Positions 1 to 8,715 of a stretch of DNA of 64,000 nucleotides are shown here, one piece after another. Position numbers and translations under genes: made by a program. The DNA is from Anaerobacillus alkalilacustris (lineage in GTDB: Bacteria; Bacillota; Bacilli; Bacillales; Anaerobacillaceae). The stretch covers positions 124,001 to 188,000 of the forward strand of contig NZ_MLQR01000004.1 in the NCBI RefSeq assembly GCF_001866005.1, given 5' to 3'. The number at the start of each line of letters is the position of its first letter. The stretch's first letter is position 1. The notes under the pieces were generated by a model that searched no databases, had not been told where the DNA came from, and was given only the letters and a program-made list of their open reading frames with translations.

Positions 1-2
1 AG

Positions 3-113
3 TGGAACTGTCCTTCTTGTGGCAGATATCACGATGGAGATAGTAGCGCAGGACAAAACCTTAAAAATGAAGCAATAAGGCTTCTAAACGTAGGAACTAC
101 GGGGCTAGCCTAA
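3..113 (+). pseudogene. tnpB: TnpB C-terminal end (IS200/IS605-type), cut by window edge
   Basis: Reading frame 3 from the left edge encodes about 36 residues ending in TAA at 111-113. They include WNCPSCG followed by HDGDSSAGQNL. This is the second half of the TnpB zinc finger and the last RuvC block (usually HDRDxNAAxNI), with HDGD in place of the common HDRD. TnpB is an RNA-guided nuclease carried by IS200/IS605 elements. Only the 3' end is visible, so I cannot tell whether the gene is intact upstream. The family call is firm; the activity is unknown. Confidence 0.85.
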
Positions 114-194
114 TCAAACTAGTCGGTTACGCTGGTGTTCTTAGGAATACCCTGCTTCAAACACCCTAAGGGCGTTAAGTGGTGAGTAGTTCAA
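114..194 (+). mobile_element. IS200/IS605-type right end and probable omega-RNA scaffold
   Basis: The 80 bases after the tnpB stop are structured. GGTGTT (134-139) can pair with AACACC (160-165), and CTTAGG (140-145) can pair with CCTAAG (165-170), giving nested or alternative stems. The block ends with AAGTGGTGAGTAGTTCAA. TCAA at 191-194 matches the right-end cleavage tetranucleotide of IS608-like elements. In this family the tnpB 3' end plus right end is the omega (re) RNA scaffold, so the guide would start at 195. The boundary is inferred from family knowledge. Confidence 0.65.
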
Positions 195-327
195 GACCTA
201 TAATTGTATCCATAAACAAGTTAAAATGTAAGTCTAGTTGTAATTTATTACTTTTGCTATCTTAATTAGTAAGCATAAAATGAAATTCTTTAAACTACAA
301 AATTTTATTTCTTTTGGAGGCAACAAA

Positions 328-1113
328 GTGAAAAAGGCTATTTATCAATCGTTAATAGAATTATCTAGTAATCGTATGAATTCTTTTTTATTAAAATCTT
401 TTACGGAGTCAAAAATGAGTAAAATAGTGAATAAATCGTTTGTAAAAGTATTTAATATTGATGAAGCTGAAATGGAGAAACCTTTGCATCAATATTCTAG
501 TTTACAGGAACTATTTATTAGAAACTTAAAAGAAGATGCAAGAATCATTGATCCACATCCAAATAGTATGATTAGTCCTGTTGATGGAATTTTAGCTGAT
601 GTCGGTCATATTACCGAGCACTGTACATTTCACGTTAAAAATCAAGACTATAGCTTAATGGAGATGCTTGGCAATACCCAAAGAGCTGAGAAATATAAGG
701 AAGGTACTTATATCATTTTATACTTAAGTCCTAGTCATTATCATCGAATACATACACCATATACAGGGACGATCGTAGCTAGATGGGCATTAGGAAATAA
801 GTCATATCCGGTGAATGAATTAGGATTAAGACTAGGGAAAAGACCATTATCAAGAAACTATCGTTTAATGACAGAAGTTAAAATGAAAAATAACAAGCAT
901 TATACATTAGTTAAAGTTGGAGCAATGAATGTTAATAGCATTCACCCAACACATACAAAGACTGAAATAAAAAAAGGTGACGAAATGGCTTATTTTACTT
1001 TTGGTTCAACGGTTATTTTGCTATTTGAAAAAGACACCATTCAACTTGAGGAGAAAATTAAAGCGCCAATAGATGTAAAAGTTGGTATGAAAATTGGTTC
1101 TATAACAATGTAA
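328..1113 (+). CDS. psd: phosphatidylserine decarboxylase
   Basis: Decarboxylates phosphatidylserine to phosphatidylethanolamine at the membrane. The 261-residue product has the PVDG block, the SPSHYHRIHTP histidine region and, near the C terminus, FGST, where the chain self-cleaves and the Ser (about residue 227) becomes the pyruvoyl cofactor. The open frame extends up to an ATG at 280, but GGAGG at 317-321 is well placed only for the GTG at 328, so I use GTG. No pssA lies next to it; upstream is the TnpB right end. Identity is very likely. Confidence 0.93.
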   Translation: MKKAIYQSLIELSSNRMNSFLLKSFTESKMSKIVNKSFVKVFNIDEAEMEKPLHQYSSLQELFIRNLKEDARIIDPHPNSMISPVDGILADVGHITEHCTFHVKNQDYSLMEMLGNTQRAEKYKEGTYIILYLSPSHYHRIHTPYTGTIVARWALGNKSYPVNELGLRLGKRPLSRNYRLMTEVKMKNNKHYTLVKVGAMNVNSIHPTHTKTEIKKGDEMAYFTFGSTVILLFEKDTIQLEEKIKAPIDVKVGMKIGSITM

Positions 1114-1116
1114 TTT

Positions 1117-1245
1117 AATGAATTTCATCATTTATTATTCTTACTATTAAAAATCTATATCTAGTTACGGTGGCCGTTCGTATTTACTTATAGATTTTTT
1201 ATCCGGTTTGTTTTGGTAATTATGAAATTTACTCAATAAATAACG
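1117..1245. repeat. R3 intergenic repeat, copy a
   Basis: This AT-rich spacer between psd and the CdaR-type gene resembles 43,424-43,555. Shared blocks in the same order are TTTAATGAATTTCAT, ATTTATTATT, CTATATCTA, a CCGxTCG core, ATAGATT and TTTTGGTAATT followed by GAAAT. Indels separate the blocks. It carries no gene. I judged homology by eye. Confidence 0.5.
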
Positions 1246-1308
1246 TATAGAACATGTAAACTGCAGCTTTTAAAGCGAAAGACCTATACAAGAAGGGTGT
1301 TGAAGCTG

Positions 1309-2436
1309 TTGAAGCTACTTTCCGGGTTAGCTCAGAGAATTGTTAATGAGGTTACAGATATTTTATCTGGAGAAGTCATTGTTGTTAATGATAATGGTCT
1401 TATTATTGCTGGTAGTGACCAAAAACGAGTAGGAAAATTTCATGAAGGTGCACTCGTTGCTGTAAAAAGAAAAGAGACAATAATGATATCAAAAGAAGAC
1501 GTTTTTCAACTTAAAGGCGTAAAAGCAGGTATAAATTTACCAATTATTTTTCATAACAAAGCAATTGGTGTGATTGGTATTACTGGTGAGCCCAAAGATA
1601 TTGTTCAATTTGGGGAATTAATACAGCGGATGACAGAATTAATTATTCAAGAGGCACATTCGCATGAAAAGTTAGAATTGAAATATCGTGGTCTAGAAAC
1701 ATATGTTTATGAATGGCTTCATCTCCAATATATGGATGATGATTTTAGAGAACGAGGGGAAATCTTAGGTATTTCTATGGATATGCCTCGCTGTTGTTCA
1801 TTATTTGAAATTGATCGTAAACAATTTCAAGAAAACCAATTAATTGAGAGAGAAGCAATTGAATTATTTAGAGAGTTATTTCCAAGTGAGACGCAAGATG
1901 TACTTGCCCAGTGGGGAAGTGGAAGGTTTGTTCTCCTTAAAGTGATTTCTAACAATAATTTTAAGGAAAGTGTCATATCAATTGTCAAGTCTACTCAAAC
2001 CATCATGAAAGAGAAATACGGAATAAACCTGAATGTTGGAATTGGGACAAGAGTAAATGAACCAGCCATGTTACAAAGTTCCTATCATCATGCAAAAAAA
2101 GCACTTCGTGTAGCTAAAAAAAATGGTTCATTTGTTTGTTATGATGATTTAACACTAGATGTGGCATTGGCGGAAATTACTGATGAAACTAGAAAAGAGT
2201 TTGTTGAGAAAGTATTAGCTATCTTACTGAGAGACAAAGAGCTTTTAGAGACTTTAGAGGCTTATTTGGAAACGAATCTTTCCATTAAGGAAACCTCTAA
2301 ACGGCTTCATATACATATAAATACACTTCATTATCGTTTGAAACGTATTTGTGAGTTGACTGATTTGTCATTGAAAGAAACCCAAAATCTAGTAACGTTT
2401 TATATTGCACTTTCTTTTTGGAATGAACTTAGATGA
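1309..2436 (+). CDS. CdaR-type sugar-diacid-like transcription regulator
   Basis: Probable DNA-binding regulator of the glycolate oxidase genes that follow. The N-terminal half fits the diacid recognition domain (VNDNGLIIAGSDQKRVGKFH, then FHNKAIGVIGITGEP). The C terminus is a PucR/CdaR-type helix-turn-helix (LSIKETSKRLHIHINTLHYR). It is about 375 residues, the usual length. Possible starts are GTG 1297, TTG 1300 and TTG 1309. AGAAGGG at 1291-1297 is spaced properly only for TTG 1309, so I choose that. The order regulator-glcD-glcF matches B. subtilis ysfB-ysfC-ysfD. The ligand cannot be read from the sequence. Confidence 0.85.
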   Translation: MKLLSGLAQRIVNEVTDILSGEVIVVNDNGLIIAGSDQKRVGKFHEGALVAVKRKETIMISKEDVFQLKGVKAGINLPIIFHNKAIGVIGITGEPKDIVQFGELIQRMTELIIQEAHSHEKLELKYRGLETYVYEWLHLQYMDDDFRERGEILGISMDMPRCCSLFEIDRKQFQENQLIEREAIELFRELFPSETQDVLAQWGSGRFVLLKVISNNNFKESVISIVKSTQTIMKEKYGINLNVGIGTRVNEPAMLQSSYHHAKKALRVAKKNGSFVCYDDLTLDVALAEITDETRKEFVEKVLAILLRDKELLETLEAYLETNLSIKETSKRLHIHINTLHYRLKRICELTDLSLKETQNLVTFYIALSFWNELR

Positions 2437-2490
2437 AAATACAAAAAACTGTGAACAAATGCTCATATCTTTGTATGAGTACCCATAGAA

Positions 2491-2504
2491 AGAAAGCGCT
2501 TTAA
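2491..2504 (+). promoter_or_regulatory. cre-like catabolite box upstream of glcD
   Basis: AGAAAGCGCTTTAA is a near-palindrome with the GAAAGCGCTTT core of CcpA-binding cre sites. It lies about 100 bases upstream of the glcD start, in the 163-base gap after the CdaR-type gene. It suggests carbon catabolite control of glcDF. No -10/-35 pair was assigned, so activation and repression cannot be distinguished. Confidence 0.6.
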
Positions 2505-2599
2505 TCAACTATAATGAACCTACGATGATAAAATCTTGCACTAAAAAGTCTAAGTATAGTAAAAATCCGCTTTGAATATGACTATAGGGGGATACATTT

Positions 2600-4012
2600 A
2601 TGATTAGTCAAGAAGCAAAAAAGAAGTTTTTAGGGATCGTGGGGGAAAAAAATTATCTTGATTCAAAGCAAAGTTTGGTTGCATATTCATACGATGCAAC
2701 TCCAAATTATCAAGCACTTCCAGATGCAGTTTTAAAGCCAAGAAATACACAAGAAGTTTCTGAGATTGTCAAAGTATGTAACGAATATAAAATACCAATT
2801 GTACCTAGAGGAAATGCAACGAACCTGTGTGCGGGAACCTGTCCCCTTGAAGGTGGTATTGTCCTAATTTTTAACCATATAAATCAAATTTTAGAAATTG
2901 ATGAGGAAAACTTAACCGTAACAGTTCAACCAGGATTAATTACATTAGATATGATCAATGCTGTAGAAGCAAAAGGCTTGTTCTACCCACCAGATCCAAG
3001 TTCAATGAAGATTTCTACAATTGGTGGGAATATCAATGAGTGTTCAGGTGGTTTACGTGGCTTAAAATATGGTGTAACACGTGATTATGTAATTGCCTTA
3101 GAAACTGTATTGCCAAATGGAAATATTATTCGTACTGGTGGTAAACTTGCAAAAGATGTTGCTGGCTACGATTTTACTAGATTAATGGTTGGTTCTGAAG
3201 GTACCCTAGGGGTAATTACAGAAGCTACGTTTAAACTTATTCCGATGCCGGAAGCAAAAAAGACAATGCTAGCTCTCTATGATAGTCTTGAGTCAGCTGG
3301 ACGTACAGTATCAAAAATCATTGCTAACAAAATTATCCCTACCACGCTAGAGTTTTTAGACCAACCAACGATACGGGTAGTGGAAGATTTCGCAAAGATA
3401 GGCTTACCAACAGATGTAGGTGCAGTACTACTAATTGAGCAAGATGGTCCAATAGAAGTGGTAGAAAAGGATATTAATAGAATCGCTGAAATTTGTGAAG
3501 AAGAAAAAGCTTTGTCTGTTCAAGTTGCACAGACTGTAGAAGAAGGAACAGCATTGACAACTGCCAGACGTTCAGCTCTTTCGGCATTAGCAAGATTGAA
3601 ACCTACAACGATTTTAGAAGATGCAACAGTACCTCGTTCGAAAATTGCGGAAATGGTACGTGAGATTGAAGAAATTGCAAAGAGAAATAATGTTCAAATT
3701 TGTACGTTTGGACATGCAGGTGATGGAAATCTTCACCCAACATGTATGACAGATGCTCGTGATAAAGAAGAAATGCATCGTGTGGAAATAGCTTTCGAAG
3801 AAATCTTTGAAAAAGCAATTGAATTAGGTGGAACCATTACAGGAGAGCACGGAGTAGGTGTGATGAAATCTCCATATCTCGCTTGGAAGCTTGGAGAAGA
3901 AGGCGTAGAAGCAATGAAAACTCTTAAATTGGCATTTGACCCTAATAATATCATGAATCCTGGAAAAATGTTTGCAAAAGAATCACGTAAACGGGTGGTG
4001 GTAACTCGATGA
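2600..4012 (+). CDS. glcD: glycolate oxidase FAD subunit
   Basis: FAD-linked 2-hydroxyacid oxidase subunit that oxidises glycolate (or a similar hydroxyacid) together with the GlcF iron-sulfur subunit. The 470 residues hold an N-terminal PCMH FAD-binding domain (IVPRGNATNLCAGTCPLEGG, then the STIGGNINECSGG block) and a C-terminal FAD-oxidase domain with FGHAGDGNLHP and the closing GEHGVG motif. ATG 2600 follows GGGGG with good spacing. The stop overlaps the glcF start in ATGA, so the two are translationally coupled. Related lactate oxidases share this fold, so the exact substrate is inferred. Confidence 0.92.
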   Translation: MISQEAKKKFLGIVGEKNYLDSKQSLVAYSYDATPNYQALPDAVLKPRNTQEVSEIVKVCNEYKIPIVPRGNATNLCAGTCPLEGGIVLIFNHINQILEIDEENLTVTVQPGLITLDMINAVEAKGLFYPPDPSSMKISTIGGNINECSGGLRGLKYGVTRDYVIALETVLPNGNIIRTGGKLAKDVAGYDFTRLMVGSEGTLGVITEATFKLIPMPEAKKTMLALYDSLESAGRTVSKIIANKIIPTTLEFLDQPTIRVVEDFAKIGLPTDVGAVLLIEQDGPIEVVEKDINRIAEICEEEKALSVQVAQTVEEGTALTTARRSALSALARLKPTTILEDATVPRSKIAEMVREIEEIAKRNNVQICTFGHAGDGNLHPTCMTDARDKEEMHRVEIAFEEIFEKAIELGGTITGEHGVGVMKSPYLAWKLGEEGVEAMKTLKLAFDPNNIMNPGKMFAKESRKRVVVTR

Positions 4013-5373
4013 GCACAGCAAAAGAAAAAAGACAGCAAGAATTAGCCATCGATATGAAGCAAAGATTGGATTATGATGAGCTAATTAATTGTATGAGATG
4101 TGGCTTCTGTTTACCTGCTTGTCCAACCTATCGTGAATCTGGTGGAAATGAAGCGGCTTCACCTCGTGGAAGAATTGCGTTAATGAAAGCTGTAGTTGAT
4201 GGAATTATGGAACCGGATGAGGATTTTGAGAAACAACTTAGTCAATGTTTAGGTTGCCGTGCCTGTGAACCAGCTTGTCCATCTGGAATGAAGTACGGGT
4301 TTCTATTGGAAAATGCCCGTGATATCATTCAAAAGAAGAAAAAGCATAGTATGCCTGTAAGGTTACTACGTAGTATTGTATTTAATGAATTATTTCCAAA
4401 ACCAAATCGAATGAGAACGGTAAGTACGTTGCTTTGGTTTTATCAGAATAGTGGAATTCAAAAAATTGCTCAAACTACAAATTTAACAAAGATTGCACCA
4501 GGTAATTTATCAGTTATGGAGCGTGTACTCCCTAAAATCCCACACCCTAGTAAACTGAAAAGTCGACCAACACAGGTAAAAGCAGAGGGACAAGTGAAGA
4601 AGAAGGTAGCTTTCTTTTCTGGATGTTTAATGGACACGATGTTTATGGATACAAATAACTCGACCTTATTTATCTTAAGTAAGTCTAATTGTGAAATAGT
4701 TATTCCAAAAAAGCAAAATTGTTGTGGGGCATTACATGCTCATAGTGGTGAAAAAGATGGTGCTAAACAATTAGCTAAAGAGAATATTCTAGCGTTTGAA
4801 AATGTGCAAGCAGATTATATTATTTCGAACGCTGGTGGCTGTGGTGCATTATTAGTTGATTATAGTCACTTACTAAAGGATGACCCAGAATGGGCTGATC
4901 GTGCCAAAGCATTTTCTGCAAAAGTAAAGGATGTTTCTGAAGTATTATTTGAAGTTGGTATGCCAAAAATGATACTTGATAATCAGATTGTTACTTATCA
5001 AGACTCTTGCCATCTTCGTAATGTTATGGGTACGTATAGTGCACCAAGGAAATTAATTCAAGCTATTGAAGGTGTCACATATTCGGAAATGAAAGACGCT
5101 GATAGGTGTTGTGGATCTGCTGGTGTGTACAATATTATTGAACAAGAAATGTCGATGCAAATTTTGGATGTGAAAATGCACGAAGTAAAAGCAACGAAGG
5201 CAAGAACACTTGTAACAGCCAATCCTGGTTGCTTATTACAAATGAAGTTAGGAATAGAGCGTGCTGGGTTACAAAAAGATGTCCGAGCAATTCATATTGT
5301 AGATCTTTTAGCTGAAGCGATTAGAAAAGCAGAAGAAAATTTGAATAATTTAAATAAAGGTAAAAAAAGCTAG
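4009..5373 (+). CDS. glcF: glycolate oxidase iron-sulfur subunit
   Basis: Electron-transfer partner of GlcD, 454 residues. Two [4Fe-4S] ferredoxin motifs lie near the N terminus (CMRCGFCLPACP and CLGCRACEPACP). Two cysteine-rich CCG domains follow (NCCGALHAHSG and RCCGSAGVYN), the signature of GlcF/HdrD-like proteins. The start ATG overlaps the glcD stop by four bases. The TAG stop at 5371-5373 lies inside the left arm of a terminator hairpin shared with mrpG. Confidence 0.93.
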   Translation: MSTAKEKRQQELAIDMKQRLDYDELINCMRCGFCLPACPTYRESGGNEAASPRGRIALMKAVVDGIMEPDEDFEKQLSQCLGCRACEPACPSGMKYGFLLENARDIIQKKKKHSMPVRLLRSIVFNELFPKPNRMRTVSTLLWFYQNSGIQKIAQTTNLTKIAPGNLSVMERVLPKIPHPSKLKSRPTQVKAEGQVKKKVAFFSGCLMDTMFMDTNNSTLFILSKSNCEIVIPKKQNCCGALHAHSGEKDGAKQLAKENILAFENVQADYIISNAGGCGALLVDYSHLLKDDPEWADRAKAFSAKVKDVSEVLFEVGMPKMILDNQIVTYQDSCHLRNVMGTYSAPRKLIQAIEGVTYSEMKDADRCCGSAGVYNIIEQEMSMQILDVKMHEVKATKARTLVTANPGCLLQMKLGIERAGLQKDVRAIHIVDLLAEAIRKAEENLNNLNKGKKS

Positions 5374-5398
5374 ATCATTAAGATCTAGCTTTTTTTCC
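5362..5398. terminator. bidirectional terminator between glcF and mrpG
   Basis: The arms GCTAGATC (5369-5376) and GATCTAGC (5382-5389) form an 8-bp stem with loop ATTAA. An A-run lies on the left and a T-run on the right, so it can terminate both convergent operons. The glcF stop lies in the left arm and the mrpG stop (5378-5380) in the loop. Confidence 0.9.
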
Positions 5399-5731
5399 TT
5401 TATTTAATGCTTTTTTTAAGTCGTCCTGAACACTTTGATCCGATAACTTTACTCCAACGTTATAAGCTGATCGTGAAATCATGAAACCTGCAACTGGTGC
5501 AGTTAAGAAAACAAAGATAATGGTTAACAATATTTTTCCGCTGAAAATGCCTTCAATGAATTGAAAATAGAGATATACAGCTAACATGATACATATAACT
5601 CCTAGTGTCGCGCTTTTTGTTGCTGCATGAAGGCGTCCATATACGTCTGGGAACCTTAGTATCCCTATTGCTCCTAGAAGGCTTAAAAAGCCGCCTAGGA
5701 TGATGAGGATGCTAACGATGATCTCGATCAA
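5378..5731 (-). CDS. mrpG: Mrp Na+/H+ antiporter subunit G
   Basis: Small membrane subunit of the multisubunit Mrp (Mnh) cation/proton antiporter. The 117 residues have three hydrophobic segments and the family block RFPDVYGRLHAATKSATLG. The frame stays open to 5776, but a run of G upstream of TTG 5731 is the Shine-Dalgarno site and gives the usual N terminus (IEIIVSILIILGG). It overlaps the end of mrpF by about 20 bases and is the last gene of the operon. Confidence 0.92.
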   Translation of the reverse strand: MIEIIVSILIILGGFLSLLGAIGILRFPDVYGRLHAATKSATLGVICIMLAVYLYFQFIEGIFSGKILLTIIFVFLTAPVAGFMISRSAYNVGVKLSDQSVQDDLKKALNKGKKARS

Positions 5732-5993
5732 AGACCACACCCCCCTCGATAAATTTCGCAAAAGCGATTGAGCCAATAAATGCTAAGATAGCAATAACTA
5801 AAATAACGTCTGCATAAGCAAGGGTATTTTGAATAATCATTACAATCCCAATTATTCCTATTAAAGTAATCCCAATTGTATCTAGGGCGACAACGCGGTC
5901 AGACATTGTTGGCCCATTAAAAACACGGATAAAACAAACAAAAATAGAGAGCGACATGATAATAAGCGCAATGGTTAAAGATGTTTCTAACAC
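5712..5993 (-). CDS. mrpF: Mrp antiporter subunit F
   Basis: 93-residue membrane subunit with three predicted helices and the conserved GPTMSDRVVALDTIG block after helix 1, which marks MrpF/PhaF. The start is GTG 5993, which shares its first base with the last base of the mrpE TAG stop; GGAGGTG lies about 8 bases upstream. Its 3' end overlaps mrpG. It belongs to the membrane complex with MrpA-G. Confidence 0.93.
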   Translation of the reverse strand: MLETSLTIALIIMSLSIFVCFIRVFNGPTMSDRVVALDTIGITLIGIIGIVMIIQNTLAYADVILVIAILAFIGSIAFAKFIEGGVVFDRDHR

Positions 5994-6469
5994 TATTGTG
6001 TCACCTCCATAATCGCTTTTTCAAATGTATTATGGATTTGTTTAATCATCTTTTCTTTATCTGGTACATGAATAGAATGAACGAAAATCGTTTTACCGTC
6101 ATCTGAAAAGTTCATTGATAGAGTACCAGGTGTTAATGAGATTAAGCTTGAAAGCAAGGTTACTTCCCAATCTGTTTTTAATTTTGTTGGTACTGCAACG
6201 ATACCAGGTTGAATATCTAGTTTTGGACTCAATACGATTTTAACCATCTCAATATTTGCTAAAATTAGCTCCCATAAAAACATAGAAATAAGTTTGAAAA
6301 TCGCAATAACTCGTCGGAAGTAAAAGTCAAATTGTAAGAAACGTCTTAAGACAAACAGAAGTCCCAATCCAACAACATATCCAATTAAAAATTCTACGGG
6401 GGAGAAGTCCTGCCTAAGTAACATCCAGATAATCGCTAAACCAATATTTAATAAAATTTGAAATGCCAT
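5993..6469 (-). CDS. mrpE: Mrp antiporter subunit E
   Basis: 158-residue subunit. Hydrophobic N-terminal segments are followed by a soluble C-terminal domain with SLISLTPGTLSMNFSDDGK, the family hallmark. MrpE is needed for assembly of the full complex. Its Shine-Dalgarno AGGAG overlaps the last codons of mrpD, eight bases before ATG 6469, so translation is coupled. Confidence 0.92.
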   Translation of the reverse strand: MAFQILLNIGLAIIWMLLRQDFSPVEFLIGYVVGLGLLFVLRRFLQFDFYFRRVIAIFKLISMFLWELILANIEMVKIVLSPKLDIQPGIVAVPTKLKTDWEVTLLSSLISLTPGTLSMNFSDDGKTIFVHSIHVPDKEKMIKQIHNTFEKAIMEVTQ

Positions 6470-6474
6470 GGCAA

Positions 6475-7959
6475 CTACTCCTTAAGTACAGAATTAATAT
6501 AAATTGATGGTTCTAGTATTTCTTCTGCAACTTGCAACAAGTAACTGAAAACAGGTTCTGCAGCTAACCCCATGATAATAGCTAGTGCAACAAGAGGTAG
6601 GATTGATACTACGACCTTACCAATTTTTCGTTCTTTTGCTTCTTCGTCAGTAAGCTTTTGTTCACCCCAGAATGCGTAAATAAAGATTTTCATCATAGAG
6701 AATAATGTAAGTATACCTACGAATAAAGCAACAAAAACGATATAGTATTGTTCTTCTTGAATACCAGATAATACGAGAGCAAATTTACTAAAAAATCCAC
6801 TTAATGGTGGAATTCCAGCCATCGCCATTGCCGAGATAAAGAACGTCCATCCAAGAAAAGGATGTGTTTTTAATAATCCACCCATTTTCTTTAAGTCCGT
6901 TGTTCCCGTTACTTTTTGTGTTGCTCCTGCATATAAGAATAATGCGGACTTTACAAAAATATTGTGAGCAATATGATAAATGGCACCAGCGAGTGCTAAT
7001 GGTGTGAAAATTGCTAAGCCCATCGCCATATAACCAACCTGACTTATGATATGGAAAGATAAAATCCGTTTAAAGTCAAATTGGGATACAGCTCCTAGTA
7101 CACCAAAGAACATTGTTGCTCCAGCTATAACCATAATAATCGTATGTGTAAAGCTAGACTCGTGATAGAAAATTAACGTAAACGTACGAATAATCGCATA
7201 AATTCCAACCTTTGTCAATAAACCACCGAAAAGAGCGGCAATGGCTGCCGGCGGCCCATAATAAGATTTCGGTAGCCAGAAATAAAGTGGGAATAGTGCT
7301 CCCTTCATTCCGAATACGAGTAAAAATAAAATCGCAATAACATTTAGGACACCTTGTTGCTCTAATTCTGCTACTTTCACAGAAATATCAGCCATATTTA
7401 AAGTGCCAGTAACTGCATAAATATAGGCAACAGCTACAATAAATAAACCGGAAGCAAAGACATTAATAATGACATACTTAATTGATTCACGTAGTTGGTA
7501 TTTTGTTCCCCCATGAACAATTAGAATATAAGATGAAATCAACATGACTTCAAAAAATACAAATAAGTTAAAGATATCGCCTGTTAGAAATGCCCCATTT
7601 ACACCTGTTATTAAGAAAAAGTAAAATGGGAAGAAATATCCTTTTTGCCTTTGTTCACTTAATGTTTGGAACCCAAAGAATAAACAAACAATTCCAACGA
7701 TGCTAGTAAGAAGCACCATCAAGGCGGCCAAGTTATCGGCAACCAAAACAATCCCGAAAGGGGCTCTCCAGTTACCTAATTCCAAAGTATGAATCCCGCC
7801 ATAATATACAATATGAGTTAAATACAACGATAAACCTAATAGAGTAAACATAGTTATTCCACTAATGACACGTTGTACCTTTAAATTTTTAGCGAAAAAT
7901 AGTAAGACTACGCCTACGATTAACGGTAAGAGTATTGGTAGAAAGACTATGTTATTCAT
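6475..7959 (-). CDS. mrpD: Mrp antiporter subunit D
   Basis: About 494-residue polytopic subunit related to the proton-pumping NuoM/NuoN subunits of complex I. Visible family blocks are NLFVFFEVMLISSYILIVHG, the lysine-bearing VFGMKGALFPLYFWLPKSY, and AGIPPLSGFFSKF. It is thought to carry part of the ion path. GTG 7965 is in frame, but AGGGGA is better spaced for ATG 7959. The start overlaps the mrpC end by eight bases. Confidence 0.93.
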   Translation of the reverse strand: MNNIVFLPILLPLIVGVVLLFFAKNLKVQRVISGITMFTLLGLSLYLTHIVYYGGIHTLELGNWRAPFGIVLVADNLAALMVLLTSIVGIVCLFFGFQTLSEQRQKGYFFPFYFFLITGVNGAFLTGDIFNLFVFFEVMLISSYILIVHGGTKYQLRESIKYVIINVFASGLFIVAVAYIYAVTGTLNMADISVKVAELEQQGVLNVIAILFLLVFGMKGALFPLYFWLPKSYYGPPAAIAALFGGLLTKVGIYAIIRTFTLIFYHESSFTHTIIMVIAGATMFFGVLGAVSQFDFKRILSFHIISQVGYMAMGLAIFTPLALAGAIYHIAHNIFVKSALFLYAGATQKVTGTTDLKKMGGLLKTHPFLGWTFFISAMAMAGIPPLSGFFSKFALVLSGIQEEQYYIVFVALFVGILTLFSMMKIFIYAFWGEQKLTDEEAKERKIGKVVVSILPLVALAIIMGLAAEPVFSYLLQVAEEILEPSIYINSVLKE

Positions 7960-8290
7960 CAGCACTTCCCCTTAATTGATCTAAATCATCTGTTTTGTGT
8001 ACTTTGTATGTGCGGTAAGCAATAACAAGTAAAAACGCCGTCACACCAAAGCCGATAACAATTGCTGTTAATACTACCGCTTGTGGCAAAGGGTCAGCAT
8101 AAGCAACCGCTTCTTCTCCCAATAATGGTGGTGCTCCTTGTTTCAAACCAGCTAAGGTTAAAAACAAGAGGTGAGCACCGTGTCCGAGCATAATTACGCC
8201 AATTACTACACGGAGTAAGCTTTTCGATAAGATTAAATACGTACTAACTGTAAAAATTACCCCGATAACAAAAATCATTAATATTTCCAT
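7952..8290 (-). CDS. mrpC: Mrp antiporter subunit C
   Basis: 112-residue three-helix subunit related to NuoK of complex I. Family signatures are the glycine-rich GVIMLGHGAHLLFLTLAG segment and DPLPQAVVLTAIVIGFG. ATG 8290 overlaps the mrpB TAA stop by one base (TAATG). Its 3' end overlaps the mrpD start, so the whole operon is read as a coupled chain. Confidence 0.93.
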   Translation of the reverse strand: MEILMIFVIGVIFTVSTYLILSKSLLRVVIGVIMLGHGAHLLFLTLAGLKQGAPPLLGEEAVAYADPLPQAVVLTAIVIGFGVTAFLLVIAYRTYKVHKTDDLDQLRGSADE

Positions 8291-8715
8291 TAGGCATCAT
8301 CCTCCGCAATCGTTAAGATGGAGAGTAATGTTACACCTACTACAACTAGATAAACCCCTAAATCAAACGGTAATGCAGTCGTTAACTCTGTCTTCCCTAA
8401 AATTGGAAGTTCAAAATAATCAAAGAATTGGGTTAAAAACGGATATCCAAATAACATTGAGTTAACTCCAGTACCAATAGCAAATAACATACCAACAGCA
8501 ATCATTGTCGTATAGTTAAACGGAATTACACGTTTAATTGTTTTTAAGTCAAAGCTAACATACAGAAGCAGTAGTGCTGCTGCTGTCATTAAGCCTCCTA
8601 TAAACCCCCCACCTGGATTGTTATGTCCAGCGAAGAAAAGAAATACAGAGAAGGAGAGAATGATAAAGGCGACAATCCTAGTAATCGTATGGAGCATTAG
8701 TAAGTTTTTTTTCAC
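8290..8715 (-). CDS. mrpB: Mrp antiporter subunit B
   Basis: 141-residue membrane protein with four helices and the MnhB hallmark GHNNPGGGFIGGL near residue 30. It starts with GTG at 8715, overlapping the mrpA stop by four bases (GTGA). It works only as part of the Mrp complex, where it packs beside the C-terminal part of MrpA. Confidence 0.93.
   Translation of the reverse strand: MKKNLLMLHTITRIVAFIILSFSVFLFFAGHNNPGGGFIGGLMTAAALLLLYVSFDLKTIKRVIPFNYTTMIAVGMLFAIGTGVNSMLFGYPFLTQFFDYFELPILGKTELTTALPFDLGVYLVVVGVTLLSILTIAEDDA

Noticed and set aside
280..327. ATG 280 as the psd start
   Set aside because: No ribosome site precedes it, while GGAGG is placed for GTG 328.
3603..4038. Minus-strand ORFs inside glcD
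   Set aside because: They are shadows of a well-supported gene with full family motifs.
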